Below are positions 1 to 8,907 of a stretch of 40,172 nucleotides of DNA, in pieces. The stretch covers positions 1 to 40,172 of the forward strand of contig JANPCR010000127.1 in assembly GCA_031431035.1 (NCBI GenBank), written 5' to 3'. Origin of the DNA: JANYCG01 sp031431035. GTDB taxonomy: Bacteria > Pseudomonadota > Gammaproteobacteria > Burkholderiales > Burkholderiaceae_C. How positions within the stretch are numbered: the stretch's first letter is position 1; each line of letters starts with the position of its first letter. Below the pieces are notes generated by a model. The model was given only the letters and a program-made list of their open reading frames with translations, ran no database searches and was not told the origin of the DNA. Made by a program: the position numbers and the translations under genes.

Positions 1-749
1 CCCCAGCCAGGTTGCCAATGCCGCCAAACACAGCAGCTGTGAACGCCTTGAGCCCCGGCAAAAAGCCCATCATGTGGTTGACAGTGCCATAGTTGGCGGC
101 CCACATCACCCCGGCAATGGCAGCTAGCACGGCCCCAATCAGGAAGGTGGCCGAGATCACCATATCAGGCTTGACGCCCATCAACGAGGCGACGCGCGGG
201 TTCTCGGCCGTAGCCCTCATGGCGCGACCCAGTTTGGTGCGGTTGACCACCCACATCAAGACCGCCAATGAGATTGCCGTGACGCCCAAAATCAGAATTT
301 GCGTGGTGGTGATGACTGCACCGCCCACGTTGAACGGTGCGCTGGGCAGCAGGTTCGGGTAGGGTTTGAAATTTGGCTTCCAGATGATCATGGCCAAGGT
401 TTGTAGCAACAGCGACATGCCAATGGCAGTAATTAGAGGCGCCAGTTTAGGGCTGTTGCGCAAGGGCCGATAAGCGACCTTCTCTATCACGTAGTTGAGC
501 ACCGCCGCCACCACGCAGGCAATCAAAAGCGCGATGAGCAAAATCAGCCAGCCTGGCGTGCCGGGCATCGAGTCACGCATCAACCCGATGATGCTCCAGC
601 TCGTGAGGGCCGCCACCATGAGCACATCACCATGGGCGAAATTAATCAGGTTAATAATGCCGTACACCATGGTGTAGCCCAACGCGACCAGCGCGTACAT
701 GCTGCCCAAGACAAGACCGTTGATGATCTGCTGTATCAAGGTTTCCATT
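1..749 (-). CDS. livH: Branched-chain amino acid ABC transporter permease LivH (3' end outside window)
   Basis: Inner-membrane permease of a LivHMGF-type importer for branched-chain amino acids or related substrates. I translated the minus strand from an ATG at 747-749: the product begins METLIQQIINGLVLGSMYAL and continues through successive hydrophobic segments. It includes the family-typical YGIINLINFAHGD stretch near residue 30 and GGIGNLAG at the window edge, so roughly the first 249 residues are present and the C-terminus is cut off. A GGAG ribosome-binding site lies just upstream. LivM, LivG and LivF genes would be expected beyond the left edge. The substrate cannot be fixed, because Burkholderiales carry many Liv paralogues, some for aromatic acids. 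The family is clear; the specificity is not. Confidence 0.9.
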
Positions 750-1007
750 GAAATCTCCGTGTTTCTTTTTTTGCAATCACTTCAACTGCAAAAACGCCAC
801 CCCACCACTCCCAACAATTCGTTCAAAGTCTGATCAGCGCCAATGATGGAGGGCATTTAGCGTGCTGTTTTTGCGGATTGTATCGATGCCCAGCCTAGGG
901 TTGTTACCCGTGCAAGCAGCCAAAAATGGGGAAAACCGTGCGAAACACGGAAAAAGCGCAAACAACCGAAGAAAATCGTGGAATTTTGGAAAATACGGTG
1001 CGATTTT
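750..1007. other. Intergenic region between livH and rarA
   Basis: 258 bases upstream of livH and downstream of rarA, both on the minus strand. It must hold the livH promoter. I see no convincing hairpin terminator, operator or small gene. Two short reading frames that cross the region are codon-shadow artefacts without ribosome-binding sites. Confidence 0.4.
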
Positions 1008-2288
1008 CTAAGTCGACTGATTGCGCTTCTTCAATTCACGCAGCCGCTCGGCAATGCGAATTTCCAACCCACGTTCAACCGGACGATAAAACGCGGGCTC
1101 GGCCATGCCATCGGGCAAATACCGCTCTCCAGCGGCAAAGCCACCTTCTTCATCGTGCGCATAACGGTAGTTTTTGCCGTAATCCAGCGTCTTCATCAGT
1201 TGGGTTGGCGCATTGCGCAAGTGCAACGGCACGGGGCGGGTGCCGTCATTTTTAATCAGCGCTTTGGCTTCTTTGTACGCGACGTACACCGCGTTGGATT
1301 TGGGCGCCATGGCAAGGTAAATGACGCACTGTGCCAACGCCAACTCGCCTTCGGGGGTACCCAGGCGCTCATAAACCTCTGCCGCGTCCAGCGCCATGCG
1401 CAAGGCGCGCGGATCCGCCAGCCCAATGTCTTCACTTGCCATACGCACCAATCGACGCGCCATGTACCTTGGATCGGCACCGCCATCCAGCATGCGCATA
1501 AACCAGTACAGCGATGCGTCTGGGTCTGAGCCCCGCACTGATTTGTGCAGCGCCGAGATGGTGTCGTAAAACTGCTCACCGCCTTTGTCATAGCGACGCA
1601 TGCGTTCACCCATGACACGCAGCAGCCAGGAATCGTCGATTTGCGTCAGCCGTTCTTGCTTGGCGGCCACTGCCAGCGTCTCGAGCGTATTTAGCAGCCG
1701 CCTTGCATCGCCATCGGCATAGGCGCTCAGGCGGTCAACCGCCGCTGTTTCAATAGCCGGTATCGCATCGATTGCCACGGCATGGGCGACGATGCGAACC
1801 AGATCGGACATGGTAAGTGCCTGAAGCACGTACACGGCCGCACGCGACAGCAAGGCTGAATTCACCTCAAACGAAGGGTTTTCAGTGGTGGCACCGATGA
1901 AGGTGAACAGGCCACTTTCTACGTGTGGCAAAAAAGCGTCCTGCTGGCTTTTGTTAAAGCGGTGCACTTCGTCCACAAACACAATGGTGCGTCGGCCTTG
2001 GCCACGGGCAACGTCTGCCCGCTCCACCGCTTCGCGAATGTCTTTCACACCGCCAAGCACGGCGCTGATGGTGATGAATTGCGCGTCAAACGCATTGGCC
2101 ATCAAGCGGGCGATGGTAGTTTTTCCAGTGCCTGGAGGGCCCCACAAAATGCAACTGTGGGGTTGGCCCGACTCGAATGCGATGCGCAGTGGCAAGCCTT
2201 CGCCCAGCAAGTGCTGCTGACCAATCACTTCAGCCAGCACCTTGGGGCGCAGTTGTTCAGCCAGGGGTTGGTGGTTGGGCTCAGTCAT
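1008..2288 (-). CDS. rarA: Replication-associated recombination protein A (RarA/MgsA AAA+ ATPase)
   Basis: AAA+ ATPase related to clamp loaders and to eukaryotic Mgs1/WRNIP1, acting at stalled replication forks. The 426-residue product has Walker A GPPGTGKT at residues 50-57 and Walker B with DEVHRF around residue 106. It also has the sensor segment GATTENPSFE and the RarA-typical C-terminal tetramerisation region ending in a Lys/Arg-rich tail. Length matches the family. I start at the ATG at 2286-2288; a GTG two codons upstream is possible, and neither has a strong ribosome-binding site. It belongs to the ftsK-lolA-rarA neighbourhood found in many proteobacteria, here interrupted by a Bug gene. 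Confidence 0.95.
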   Translation of the reverse strand: MTEPNHQPLAEQLRPKVLAEVIGQQHLLGEGLPLRIAFESGQPHSCILWGPPGTGKTTIARLMANAFDAQFITISAVLGGVKDIREAVERADVARGQGRRTIVFVDEVHRFNKSQQDAFLPHVESGLFTFIGATTENPSFEVNSALLSRAAVYVLQALTMSDLVRIVAHAVAIDAIPAIETAAVDRLSAYADGDARRLLNTLETLAVAAKQERLTQIDDSWLLRVMGERMRRYDKGGEQFYDTISALHKSVRGSDPDASLYWFMRMLDGGADPRYMARRLVRMASEDIGLADPRALRMALDAAEVYERLGTPEGELALAQCVIYLAMAPKSNAVYVAYKEAKALIKNDGTRPVPLHLRNAPTQLMKTLDYGKNYRYAHDEEGGFAAGERYLPDGMAEPAFYRPVERGLEIRIAERLRELKKRNQST

Positions 2289-2336
2289 GGTCACCAGCGG
2301 TCATCGACCGCCATTGTGGCTGACAGGGACGGCCTG

Positions 2337-3299
2337 TTAATCCGCCCGAAATCCAGCGGCTTTGATCACCGGCCCCCAACGCAGGGTTTCAGCATCTTGA
2401 AGTTTTTGCAAATCTGCGGGTGTGCCGCCGCCAGGTTCAAGCGACAACTTGGCAAGTCGCTCCAACACGTCTGGCATGGCCAGCGCTTTGTTGACCGCGC
2501 TGTTGATTACGGCAATGCTGCCCGCAGGCGCGCGGGCCGTGGCGTACATGGCAAACCAGGATTGGGCCTGAATGCTGGCAAAGCCCAGTTCGCGAAAGGT
2601 CGGTACATCGGGCAGCACCCGGCTGCGTTGTGCGCCCGATGTCGCCAAAATTCGCAATTTCCCAGCGCGATGAAGTTCAAGCTGCTCACTCAAAACATCA
2701 ATGCCACTGGCCACCTGACCACCTGCCAAAGCGGTGATCAGAGGGGCACCCCCTTGAAACGGAACCGGCACCATGTCGACCCCCGCTTCGCGGCCAATCA
2801 TCAACCCAAAAAAGTGCGGCAGGCTGCCCGCACCCGGCATGCCAAAGTTGGCCTTGGCGGGGTTGGCTTTGATCCACGCGATAAATTCGGAAATCGATTT
2901 GTAGGGCGCGTCTGCGGGTGCGGCAAAACCGAAATGAAAGCTCGCCAAGTGGGCAATGGGCGCAAAGTCAGTCGCGGGGTTGTAGTTGAGCTTGGCGAAG
3001 GTCAAGGGGGCCAACACCGGGACAACGATGGGTGCCACCATCACGGTATCGCCATCGGGCAACGTATTTTTAAACAATTCTGCGGCAATTCGGCCAGCAG
3101 CACCCGGCTTGTTGTCCACCAACACGGGCCGCTTAAGCTCATCTTTTAACTTATCGGCCACTAGTCGGGCAACCACGTCCAAAGAGCCACCAGGAGGAAA
3201 ACCGACGATGACTCGAAGCGGTTTGTCGGACTGACCGAACGCGGGTACAGCTGCCAAGCTAGCGGCGACTGCACTGAGTAAAGCTTGACGACGTTTCAT
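2337..3299 (-). CDS. Tripartite tricarboxylate transporter substrate-binding protein (Bug family)
   Basis: Periplasmic binding protein of the TctC/Bug family (320 residues). It has an N-terminal export signal (MKRRQALLSAVAASLAAVPAFG), then the family hallmarks GFPPGGSLDVVAR and ENKPGAAG-like (VDNKPGAAGRIAAE), and NFGMPGAGSLPHF near the middle. I chose the ATG at 3297-3299, not the upstream TTG, because it is followed directly by the signal peptide and preceded by an AGGAG ribosome-binding site. No TctA/TctB membrane genes are adjacent, so it is an orphan receptor as is common in Burkholderiales. It sits between lolA and rarA, which are otherwise often neighbours, suggesting a later insertion. 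The ligand is unknown, probably a carboxylate. Confidence 0.9.
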   Translation of the reverse strand: MKRRQALLSAVAASLAAVPAFGQSDKPLRVIVGFPPGGSLDVVARLVADKLKDELKRPVLVDNKPGAAGRIAAELFKNTLPDGDTVMVAPIVVPVLAPLTFAKLNYNPATDFAPIAHLASFHFGFAAPADAPYKSISEFIAWIKANPAKANFGMPGAGSLPHFFGLMIGREAGVDMVPVPFQGGAPLITALAGGQVASGIDVLSEQLELHRAGKLRILATSGAQRSRVLPDVPTFRELGFASIQAQSWFAMYATARAPAGSIAVINSAVNKALAMPDVLERLAKLSLEPGGGTPADLQKLQDAETLRWGPVIKAAGFRAD

Positions 3300-3364
3300 G
3301 ATGTCTCCTGGATTGCAACGAGAGGCGGATTGGGCCAATATTCCGCGTAAAACCTTAAAGATCG

Positions 3365-4000
3365 CTATTGCTGCACCACGTCAGCACCCACCGGCGGCTT
3401 GAAGGCAAAGGTGGCTGCATCGAGCACCAAATTGGCCTTGAATGCACTGAAGCTCATACGGGAGTTTTGACCGAAGCTATCCAAAATATCGAGTGCGGCC
3501 AGATTGCCAGAACGAAACCCGATGCGCACCGCCTGAATTTGACTGTCTTTGGTCTTCGGCGTGGCACTGACCCATTCCAACCCATCTTTGTCAGGCTCGT
3601 TCAGCAGTGTGAATTCCGCTTTGAGCGCTCGCAAGTCCGTAGCAGAGGCAATCAGCGCGGCGGGTGTTGAGTTCAGGGCTTTGGATTGTTGACGCGCGGT
3701 GACTTGGTTCAGGTCAACGTCGTGAATCCACAGGGTGGTGCCGTCGGCCACGATACTTTGCTCAAACGGCTTCTTGTAGACAAACTTGAATTGCCCAGGG
3801 CGCGAGAACTCAAACGTGCCGCTGGAGGTTTTGATTCGGGCCACCTGCCCTTCTTTGGGCGGTGGCGTCACCACCTGGGTGAAATCAGCACGGCCCGCTT
3901 TGACATTTTTAACAAAAGCCTCAAGCGCCTCCAAGCCGCCCGCAAAACCAGGCAATGGCATTGAAAGGCAGGCCAGCAAAATGCAGTCTGAAAGTTTCAT
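3365..4000 (-). CDS. lolA: Outer-membrane lipoprotein carrier protein LolA
   Basis: Periplasmic chaperone that takes lipoproteins from LolCDE to LolB. The 211-residue product has a signal peptide (MKLSDCILLACLSMPLPGFA), a DFTQVV segment typical of the first LolA strand, and SGTFEFSRPGQFKFVYKKPF, the most recognisable LolA motif. A KDSQIQAVRIGFRSGNL strand region follows. The ATG at 3998-4000 is preferred over the TTG seven codons upstream because the signal peptide begins there. The gene starts about 20 bases after the ftsK stop on the same strand, so the two are probably co-transcribed. Confidence 0.93.
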   Translation of the reverse strand: MKLSDCILLACLSMPLPGFAGGLEALEAFVKNVKAGRADFTQVVTPPPKEGQVARIKTSSGTFEFSRPGQFKFVYKKPFEQSIVADGTTLWIHDVDLNQVTARQQSKALNSTPAALIASATDLRALKAEFTLLNEPDKDGLEWVSATPKTKDSQIQAVRIGFRSGNLAALDILDSFGQNSRMSFSAFKANLVLDAATFAFKPPVGADVVQQ

Positions 4001-4021
4001 GTCGTCATGTCCTGATGTCAA

Positions 4022-6391
4022 TCATTCGGCCCGTGCGGGTACCAGGATTTCACGCTGCCCATTGGTGCTCATGGCGCTGACCATACCAGCCTTTTCCATG
4101 TCCTCAACCAACCGGGCAGCGCGGTTGTAGCCGATTTTTAAGTGCCGCTGCACCAGCGAAATGCTGGCTTTTCGGTTTTTCAAAACCACTTCGACCGCTT
4201 GATCGTACATCGGGTCTTTCTCGCCGCCACCGTTGCCGCCTTGGCCGTCAGCATTTACGTCATCGTCCCCATCGACCGTACCGCCTTCCAGCACGCCTTC
4301 AATGTAGTTGGGTTCGCCCTGGCTTTTCAAATAGGCCACAACCCTGTGAACCTCTTCGTCACTGACAAACGCGCCGTGGACGCGAATCGGCAAGCCCGTG
4401 CCACTGGGCATGTAAAGCATGTCGCCCATTCCCAGCAAAGCTTCTGCGCCCATTTGATCAAGGATGGTACGGCTGTCAATTTTGCTGCTCACCTGAAACG
4501 CGATTCGGGTGGGAATATTGGCTTTGATCAAACCCGTGATCACATCCACACTGGGGCGCTGGGTGGCCAAAATTAGGTGGATGCCAGCGGCGCGTGCTTT
4601 TTGCGCCAACCGGGCAATCAATTCTTCGATCTTCTTGCCCACGACCATCATCAGATCGGCCAATTCGTCGATCACCACGACGATATGCGGCAAACGGTCC
4701 AGCGGCTCGGGCGCTTCAGGGGTCAGGCTAAACGGGTTGTAGACAAACTCGCCCCGCGCCTTGGCGTCGTCAATTTTGACGTTGTAGCCCGCCAAATTGC
4801 GCACACCCATTTTGCTGAGCAATTTGTAGCGCCGCTCCATTTCAGCGACACACCAGGTCAAGCCGTGCGCGGCCTGGCGCATGTCCGTTACCACGGGGGC
4901 CAAAAGATGCGGAATACCTTCGTACACCGACATTTCAAGCATTTTGGGGTCGATCATCAAAAGCCGCACGTCCCGCGCTTCAGCTTTGTACAGCAGGCTC
5001 AAAATCATCGCGTTGATACCCACCGATTTGCCCGAGCCTGTAGTGCCCGCCACCAGCACGTGTGGCATTTTGGCAAGGTCTGCGACCACTGGGTTGCCGA
5101 TGATGTCTTTGCCCAGGCCCATGGTCAGCAGCGACTTGCCGTCGTTGTAGATTTGCGAGCCTAGTATTTCAGACAGTTTGATGGACTGCCGTTTGGCGTT
5201 GGGAAGCTCCAACGCCATGTAATTTTTGCCGGGTATGGTCTCTACCACCCGAATAGACACCAAGCTCAAAGAGCGCGCCAAGTCTTTGGCCAGGCCCACA
5301 ATTTGCGAGCCCTTGACGCCCGTTGCGGGTTCAATTTCATAGCGAGTGATCACAGGGCCCGGCTGCGCCAGCACCACGCGCACCTCAACGCCGAAGTCTT
5401 TGAGCTTTTTCTCGATCATGCGGCTGGTCATTTCCAGCGTTTCGGGAGCCACTGTTTCCTGGCGCAACTGCGCACCATCCAGCAAATCGACCTGAGGCAA
5501 GCGGCTATCAGGCATTTCGGCGAAAAGTGGCTTTTGCCGCTCTTTGGCGACCCGCTCGCTCTTCGGCAGGTCGACCAAAACAGGTTCAATCAGCAGCGGT
5601 TCCTGGTGGTGCTCGGCAATTTCTTCGCGCTCTTCAATCACCACTTCTTCGCGCTCTCGTGCGGCTTGTTGACCAAACGCCATGTCTTGGGCAATTTCGC
5701 GTTTTTCCCGGCGCGATTCGATCAGGTTGTGAAGCCAGGCCCCAATCGTCTCGGCCACGTGCCCCCAAGAAAACCGGAACACCATGGCAGAACTGACGAC
5801 GCCAATAGCAATGGCCACCAAACCAGACCCGGTAAACCCAAACCATTTGACAAGAAACGGCCCCGTCAAAAACCCCAATGCGCCGCCCGCATGGCCACCC
5901 GGCAAAACCAACTCAAACCGGTACAGGCGCGACCATTCCAGCGCCGTGCTGGCGACCAACAGCGCCACCAATCCAAGCCAAAAGGCAACTGACCCCACAA
6001 AAAAGCGGTTGATACCCGCAGGTGGCGTGGCTGCGGTCGCCAGCGGCTCGCCCGCATCTGCCCGCAACATCCGAAGCCACCGCGCCAACGCGGCAAGCCA
6101 AGTGCTCAAACCCGCAACAAAACACCACCAGACCGAAAAACCAAAGGAGAAGTAACTGATGTCAGCAAGCCAAGCGCCGAGCTTTCCAGCCCGGTTGGCA
6201 ACCGGAGCACCCGTGCCAGACGTTGACCAGGCGGCGTCAGTTGGGGAGTGGGTGACAAGGGCCAAGAACCACAGCACGAGCAGAACCAGGCCCGCGACCA
6301 GTCCGGCTTCGACGGCGACTCTCAGCACGCCAATGCGCGCGGGGTGTTCCTGTTGGCGGGGGTTATTGAGCGTATTGAGAGAATAGGTCAT
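4022..6391 (-). CDS. ftsK: DNA translocase FtsK
   Basis: Septum-anchored DNA pump that clears chromosome termini and activates XerCD at dif. The 789-residue product has four or so N-terminal membrane segments (about residues 25-205), a short Glu/Arg-rich linker, and the RecA-like motor with Walker A GTTGSGKS at 449-456. Walker B VVVIDELADLM lies near 570-581. The C-terminal winged-helix gamma domain (about 725-789) contains KASISLVQRHLKIGYNRAARL, which reads KOPS/FRS sequences. The linker is short, as in many FtsK/SpoIIIE-type betaproteobacterial proteins. The ATG at 6389-6391 has a weak ribosome-binding site and lies 8 bases after the upstream regulator gene, implying coupling. Confidence 0.97.
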   Translation of the reverse strand: MTYSLNTLNNPRQQEHPARIGVLRVAVEAGLVAGLVLLVLWFLALVTHSPTDAAWSTSGTGAPVANRAGKLGAWLADISYFSFGFSVWWCFVAGLSTWLAALARWLRMLRADAGEPLATAATPPAGINRFFVGSVAFWLGLVALLVASTALEWSRLYRFELVLPGGHAGGALGFLTGPFLVKWFGFTGSGLVAIAIGVVSSAMVFRFSWGHVAETIGAWLHNLIESRREKREIAQDMAFGQQAAREREEVVIEEREEIAEHHQEPLLIEPVLVDLPKSERVAKERQKPLFAEMPDSRLPQVDLLDGAQLRQETVAPETLEMTSRMIEKKLKDFGVEVRVVLAQPGPVITRYEIEPATGVKGSQIVGLAKDLARSLSLVSIRVVETIPGKNYMALELPNAKRQSIKLSEILGSQIYNDGKSLLTMGLGKDIIGNPVVADLAKMPHVLVAGTTGSGKSVGINAMILSLLYKAEARDVRLLMIDPKMLEMSVYEGIPHLLAPVVTDMRQAAHGLTWCVAEMERRYKLLSKMGVRNLAGYNVKIDDAKARGEFVYNPFSLTPEAPEPLDRLPHIVVVIDELADLMMVVGKKIEELIARLAQKARAAGIHLILATQRPSVDVITGLIKANIPTRIAFQVSSKIDSRTILDQMGAEALLGMGDMLYMPSGTGLPIRVHGAFVSDEEVHRVVAYLKSQGEPNYIEGVLEGGTVDGDDDVNADGQGGNGGGEKDPMYDQAVEVVLKNRKASISLVQRHLKIGYNRAARLVEDMEKAGMVSAMSTNGQREILVPARAE

Positions 6392-6399
6392 TAGATGGA

Positions 6400-7080
6400 T
6401 TAACGCGGCACCCGGCGGCGTTCGTTGACAAGGACCGACCCGTCAGCCCGGGTTTCAATAAAGCCCTGCTCCTCAAAGTCCTTCATGACGCGGCTGACCA
6501 TTTCACGCGAGGCACCGACCATTTTGGCTATATCCTGGCGTGAAATTTTGTCTCGGATGATGCGCACATTGTCAGGGCCAGGCACCGGAATGCCGCTGTC
6601 CAGCAGGACATTGGCGACGCGGCCGTACACGCCCATCAGTGCCAATGATTCGATTTTGCGGTCGGCGCGGCGCAGGCGCTGAACCAGGCCTTTCATCACT
6701 GCAGTGACCATGGAATTGTTTTCAAGCAGGCAGCGAGAAAAGTCTTCACCCGCCAAAATCAGCGCATCAGTTTGAAGTTCAGCCTCCACGTTGGCGGAAA
6801 TTGGTTCCTGGTCAATCAGGCTCATTTCACCAATGTAGTCGCCGGGGTGCAAGGTCGCCAAAATGACCTCGCGCGCCTTGCTGTCGGTCACGACCACCCT
6901 CGCCCGGCCCGCCAGCAAAATGTAAAGCGCGTCATTCCTTTTGCCCTGCTCAACGATCAACTCGCCCCGCCTGAAGCGCCTTTTATCAATGGCCGTCGCC
7001 AGCGACTCGGTCTGCGCCGGGGTCAGCATGGCAAACAAGGGCACACGGCGAATCAGGTCTAGATTGGTCAACATCGACAT
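6400..7080 (-). CDS. Crp/Fnr-family transcriptional regulator
   Basis: 226-residue regulator with an N-terminal cyclic-nucleotide-binding-like beta-roll (about residues 10-125; GELIVEQGKRNDALYIL, HPGDYIGEMSLIDQ) and a C-terminal Crp-type winged helix with ISRQDIAKMVGASREMVSRV as the recognition HTH. The phosphate-binding cassette is not the canonical Crp one, and there are no Fnr-type N-terminal cysteines, so cAMP and Fe-S sensing are both unproven. I chose the ATG at 7078-7080, with AGAGGAA just upstream, over an upstream start 59 codons earlier whose extra sequence resembles no domain. It is divergent from trxB and immediately upstream of ftsK. Confidence 0.9.
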   Translation of the reverse strand: MSMLTNLDLIRRVPLFAMLTPAQTESLATAIDKRRFRRGELIVEQGKRNDALYILLAGRARVVVTDSKAREVILATLHPGDYIGEMSLIDQEPISANVEAELQTDALILAGEDFSRCLLENNSMVTAVMKGLVQRLRRADRKIESLALMGVYGRVANVLLDSGIPVPGPDNVRIIRDKISRQDIAKMVGASREMVSRVMKDFEEQGFIETRADGSVLVNERRRVPR

Positions 7081-7307
7081 CTGTGATTCCTCTTTTTTTA
7101 AGAAACTAAAGACAGGCTGGGCGAGATTCAAAATGCCGGGCAGAAGCTTTTTATAATCTGCTGGTACAGGGCCTTGCCAACTTGGTGCCTTGACCCCAAT
7201 TGCAACTGGCTTAAACCCGCACCTTTCAATCCAAACTGTACACGGGCTTGAGCCCATTATTCAGCCGACAAACCGGCATTTCAGCGATTTCACAAAGGTT
7301 TACCCTA

Positions 7308-8267
7308 ATGTCCAATTCAAGGCACATCAAAGTGCTGATCCTCGGCTCTGGCCCCGCAGGCTACACCGCAGCAGTGTATGCCGCGCGGGCCAACCTGAAC
7401 CCGGTTTTGATCACCGGCATCGCGCAAGGCGGTCAATTGATGACCACCACCGACGTAGACAATTGGCCCGCCGACGTTCATGGCGTGCAAGGGCCAGATC
7501 TGATGCAACGCTTTTTGGAGCATGCGCAGCGCTTCAACACCGAAGTGATTTTTGACCACATCAGCGCAGTTGACTTCAGCAAACGCCCCTTCACCCTGAA
7601 GGGCGACAGCGGTGAATACACCTGTGATTCATTGATTATTGCCACAGGCGCCTCAGCCAAATACCTAGGTCTGCCCTCGGAAACCGCATTCATGGGGCGT
7701 GGCGTCTCAGGCTGCGCAACGTGCGACGGGTTCTTTTACCGCAACGAGATTTGCTGCGTGGTGGGCGGTGGCAACACGGCTGTGGAAGAAGCCTTGTATT
7801 TGTCCAATATCGCCAGCAAAGTCTACTTGGTACACCGCCGCGACAAATTCAAAGCCGAAGCGATTTTGATCGACAAGCTGATGGACAAAGTCGCCGCCGG
7901 GAAAATCGAGCTGAAGACATTTGCCACGCTCGATGAAGTTTTGGGCGATTCCACGGGGGTCACTGGCATCCGCTTGAAGAGCACGGCCAACGGCAGCACC
8001 GAGGACATCACTCTCAAAGGCTGCTTCATAGCCATTGGCCACGCGCCCAACACCGAAATTTTTCAGGGCCAACTCGACATGGCGGGTGGCTACATCGTCA
8101 CGCAATCTGGTTTGAAGGGTTTTGCCACCATGACCAGCGTACCAGGCATTTTTGCAGCGGGCGACGTGCAAGACCACATTTACCGCCAAGCCATCACCAG
8201 TGCTGGCACAGGGTGCATGGCGGCTTTAGATGCTCAGCGCTTTTTAGAGCAATCGGCATCGCCATAA
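7308..8267 (+). CDS. trxB: Thioredoxin-disulfide reductase
   Basis: FAD/NADPH flavoenzyme (319 residues) that reduces thioredoxin in the cytoplasm. FAD-binding GSGPAGYTAA lies near residue 13, the redox-active CATC is at Cys136 and Cys139 (CATCDGFFY), and the NADPH-binding GGGNTAVEEALYL follows. The C-terminal FAD contact is GIFAAGDV with DHIYRQAITSAGTG. Length and motif order are exactly those of low-molecular-weight bacterial TrxB. The start at 7308 is preferred to an ATG 20 codons upstream because homologues begin close to the Rossmann fold; AAAGG precedes it. A TATAAT at 7152-7157 could serve as its -10 element, but its -35 is poor. Confidence 0.96.
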   Translation: MSNSRHIKVLILGSGPAGYTAAVYAARANLNPVLITGIAQGGQLMTTTDVDNWPADVHGVQGPDLMQRFLEHAQRFNTEVIFDHISAVDFSKRPFTLKGDSGEYTCDSLIIATGASAKYLGLPSETAFMGRGVSGCATCDGFFYRNEICCVVGGGNTAVEEALYLSNIASKVYLVHRRDKFKAEAILIDKLMDKVAAGKIELKTFATLDEVLGDSTGVTGIRLKSTANGSTEDITLKGCFIAIGHAPNTEIFQGQLDMAGGYIVTQSGLKGFATMTSVPGIFAAGDVQDHIYRQAITSAGTGCMAALDAQRFLEQSASP

Positions 8268-8423
8268 ATCCGTTTTTCGGGCGATTCCTAGCGGTTCCCA
8301 ACAAAAACTGACATACAATCATAGGCTTAGCAGAAAACGGGTTACCGCCACCCATCAATTGGCGAGGTGAGGTTGCAGCAGTTCAAAGTGCTTGCAACTG
8401 TTTTTGAGTATCGGAGTGTCCCT

Positions 8424-8657
8424 ATGGCACGCGTATGTGAAGTCACGGGCAAAGGCCCAATGGTCGGGAACAATGTCTCCCACGCCAACAACAAAACCAA
8501 ACGTCGATTTTTGCCAAACTTGCAATACCGCCGCTTTTGGGTCGAAACAGAAAACCGTTGGATTCGCTTGCGCATCAGCAACGCAGGTCTGCGATTGATT
8601 GACAAAAATGGTATTGACGTTGTGCTCGCAGACCTGCGCGCACGTGGCCAGGCCTAA
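8424..8657 (+). CDS. rpmB: 50S ribosomal protein L28
   Basis: 77-residue basic ribosomal protein beginning MARVCEVTGKGPMVGNNVSH, the L28 signature, followed by KRRFLPNLQ and the conserved RLRISNAGLRLIDKNG. Start at the ATG at 8424, with GGAG a few bases upstream; the longer frame from 8367 is unneeded. It is followed 23 bases later by rpmG, the usual rpmB-rpmG pair. Confidence 0.97.
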   Translation: MARVCEVTGKGPMVGNNVSHANNKTKRRFLPNLQYRRFWVETENRWIRLRISNAGLRLIDKNGIDVVLADLRARGQA

Positions 8658-8680
8658 ACCCACAGAATTGGAGTAACACC

Positions 8681-8851
8681 ATGGCAACCAAAGGCGGACG
8701 CGAAAAAATCAAGCTGGAATCTACAGCAGGCACCGGTCATTTCTACACGACCAGCAAAAACAAGAAAACCATGCCCGAGAAAATGTTGATCAAGAAATTT
8801 GATCCCAAAGCTCGCAAGCATGTGGACTACAAAGAAATGAAACTGAAGTAA
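8681..8851 (+). CDS. rpmG: 50S ribosomal protein L33
   Basis: A 56-residue gene read directly from the sequence. The product starts MATKGGREKIKLESTAGTGH, continues with FYTTSKNKKTMPEKM and ends KHVDYKEMKLK, which is the L33 family. A GGAG ribosome-binding site is 9 bases before the ATG. It lacks the two CxxC pairs of the zinc-binding L33 form, so it is the C-minus type. It is co-transcribed with rpmB and ends just before a strong hairpin terminator. Confidence 0.97.
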   Translation: MATKGGREKIKLESTAGTGHFYTTSKNKKTMPEKMLIKKFDPKARKHVDYKEMKLK

Positions 8852-8870
8852 ACCCTCAGTATTCAACTGA

Positions 8871-8896
8871 AAAAGCCCGCTTCTGGCGGGCTTTTT
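8871..8896. terminator. Bidirectional rho-independent terminator after rpmG
   Basis: Stem GCCCGC / GCGGGC with a TTCTG-type loop, flanked by A4 on the left and T5 on the right. It can terminate rpmB-rpmG on the plus strand and the convergent Bug gene ending at 8908 on the minus strand. Confidence 0.9.
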
Positions 8897-8907
8897 CACG
8901 TCTGCGC

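Noticed and set aside
1923..3149. 408-codon plus-strand frame opposite rarA and the Bug gene
   Set aside because: Crosses two confirmed minus-strand genes and shows no domain.
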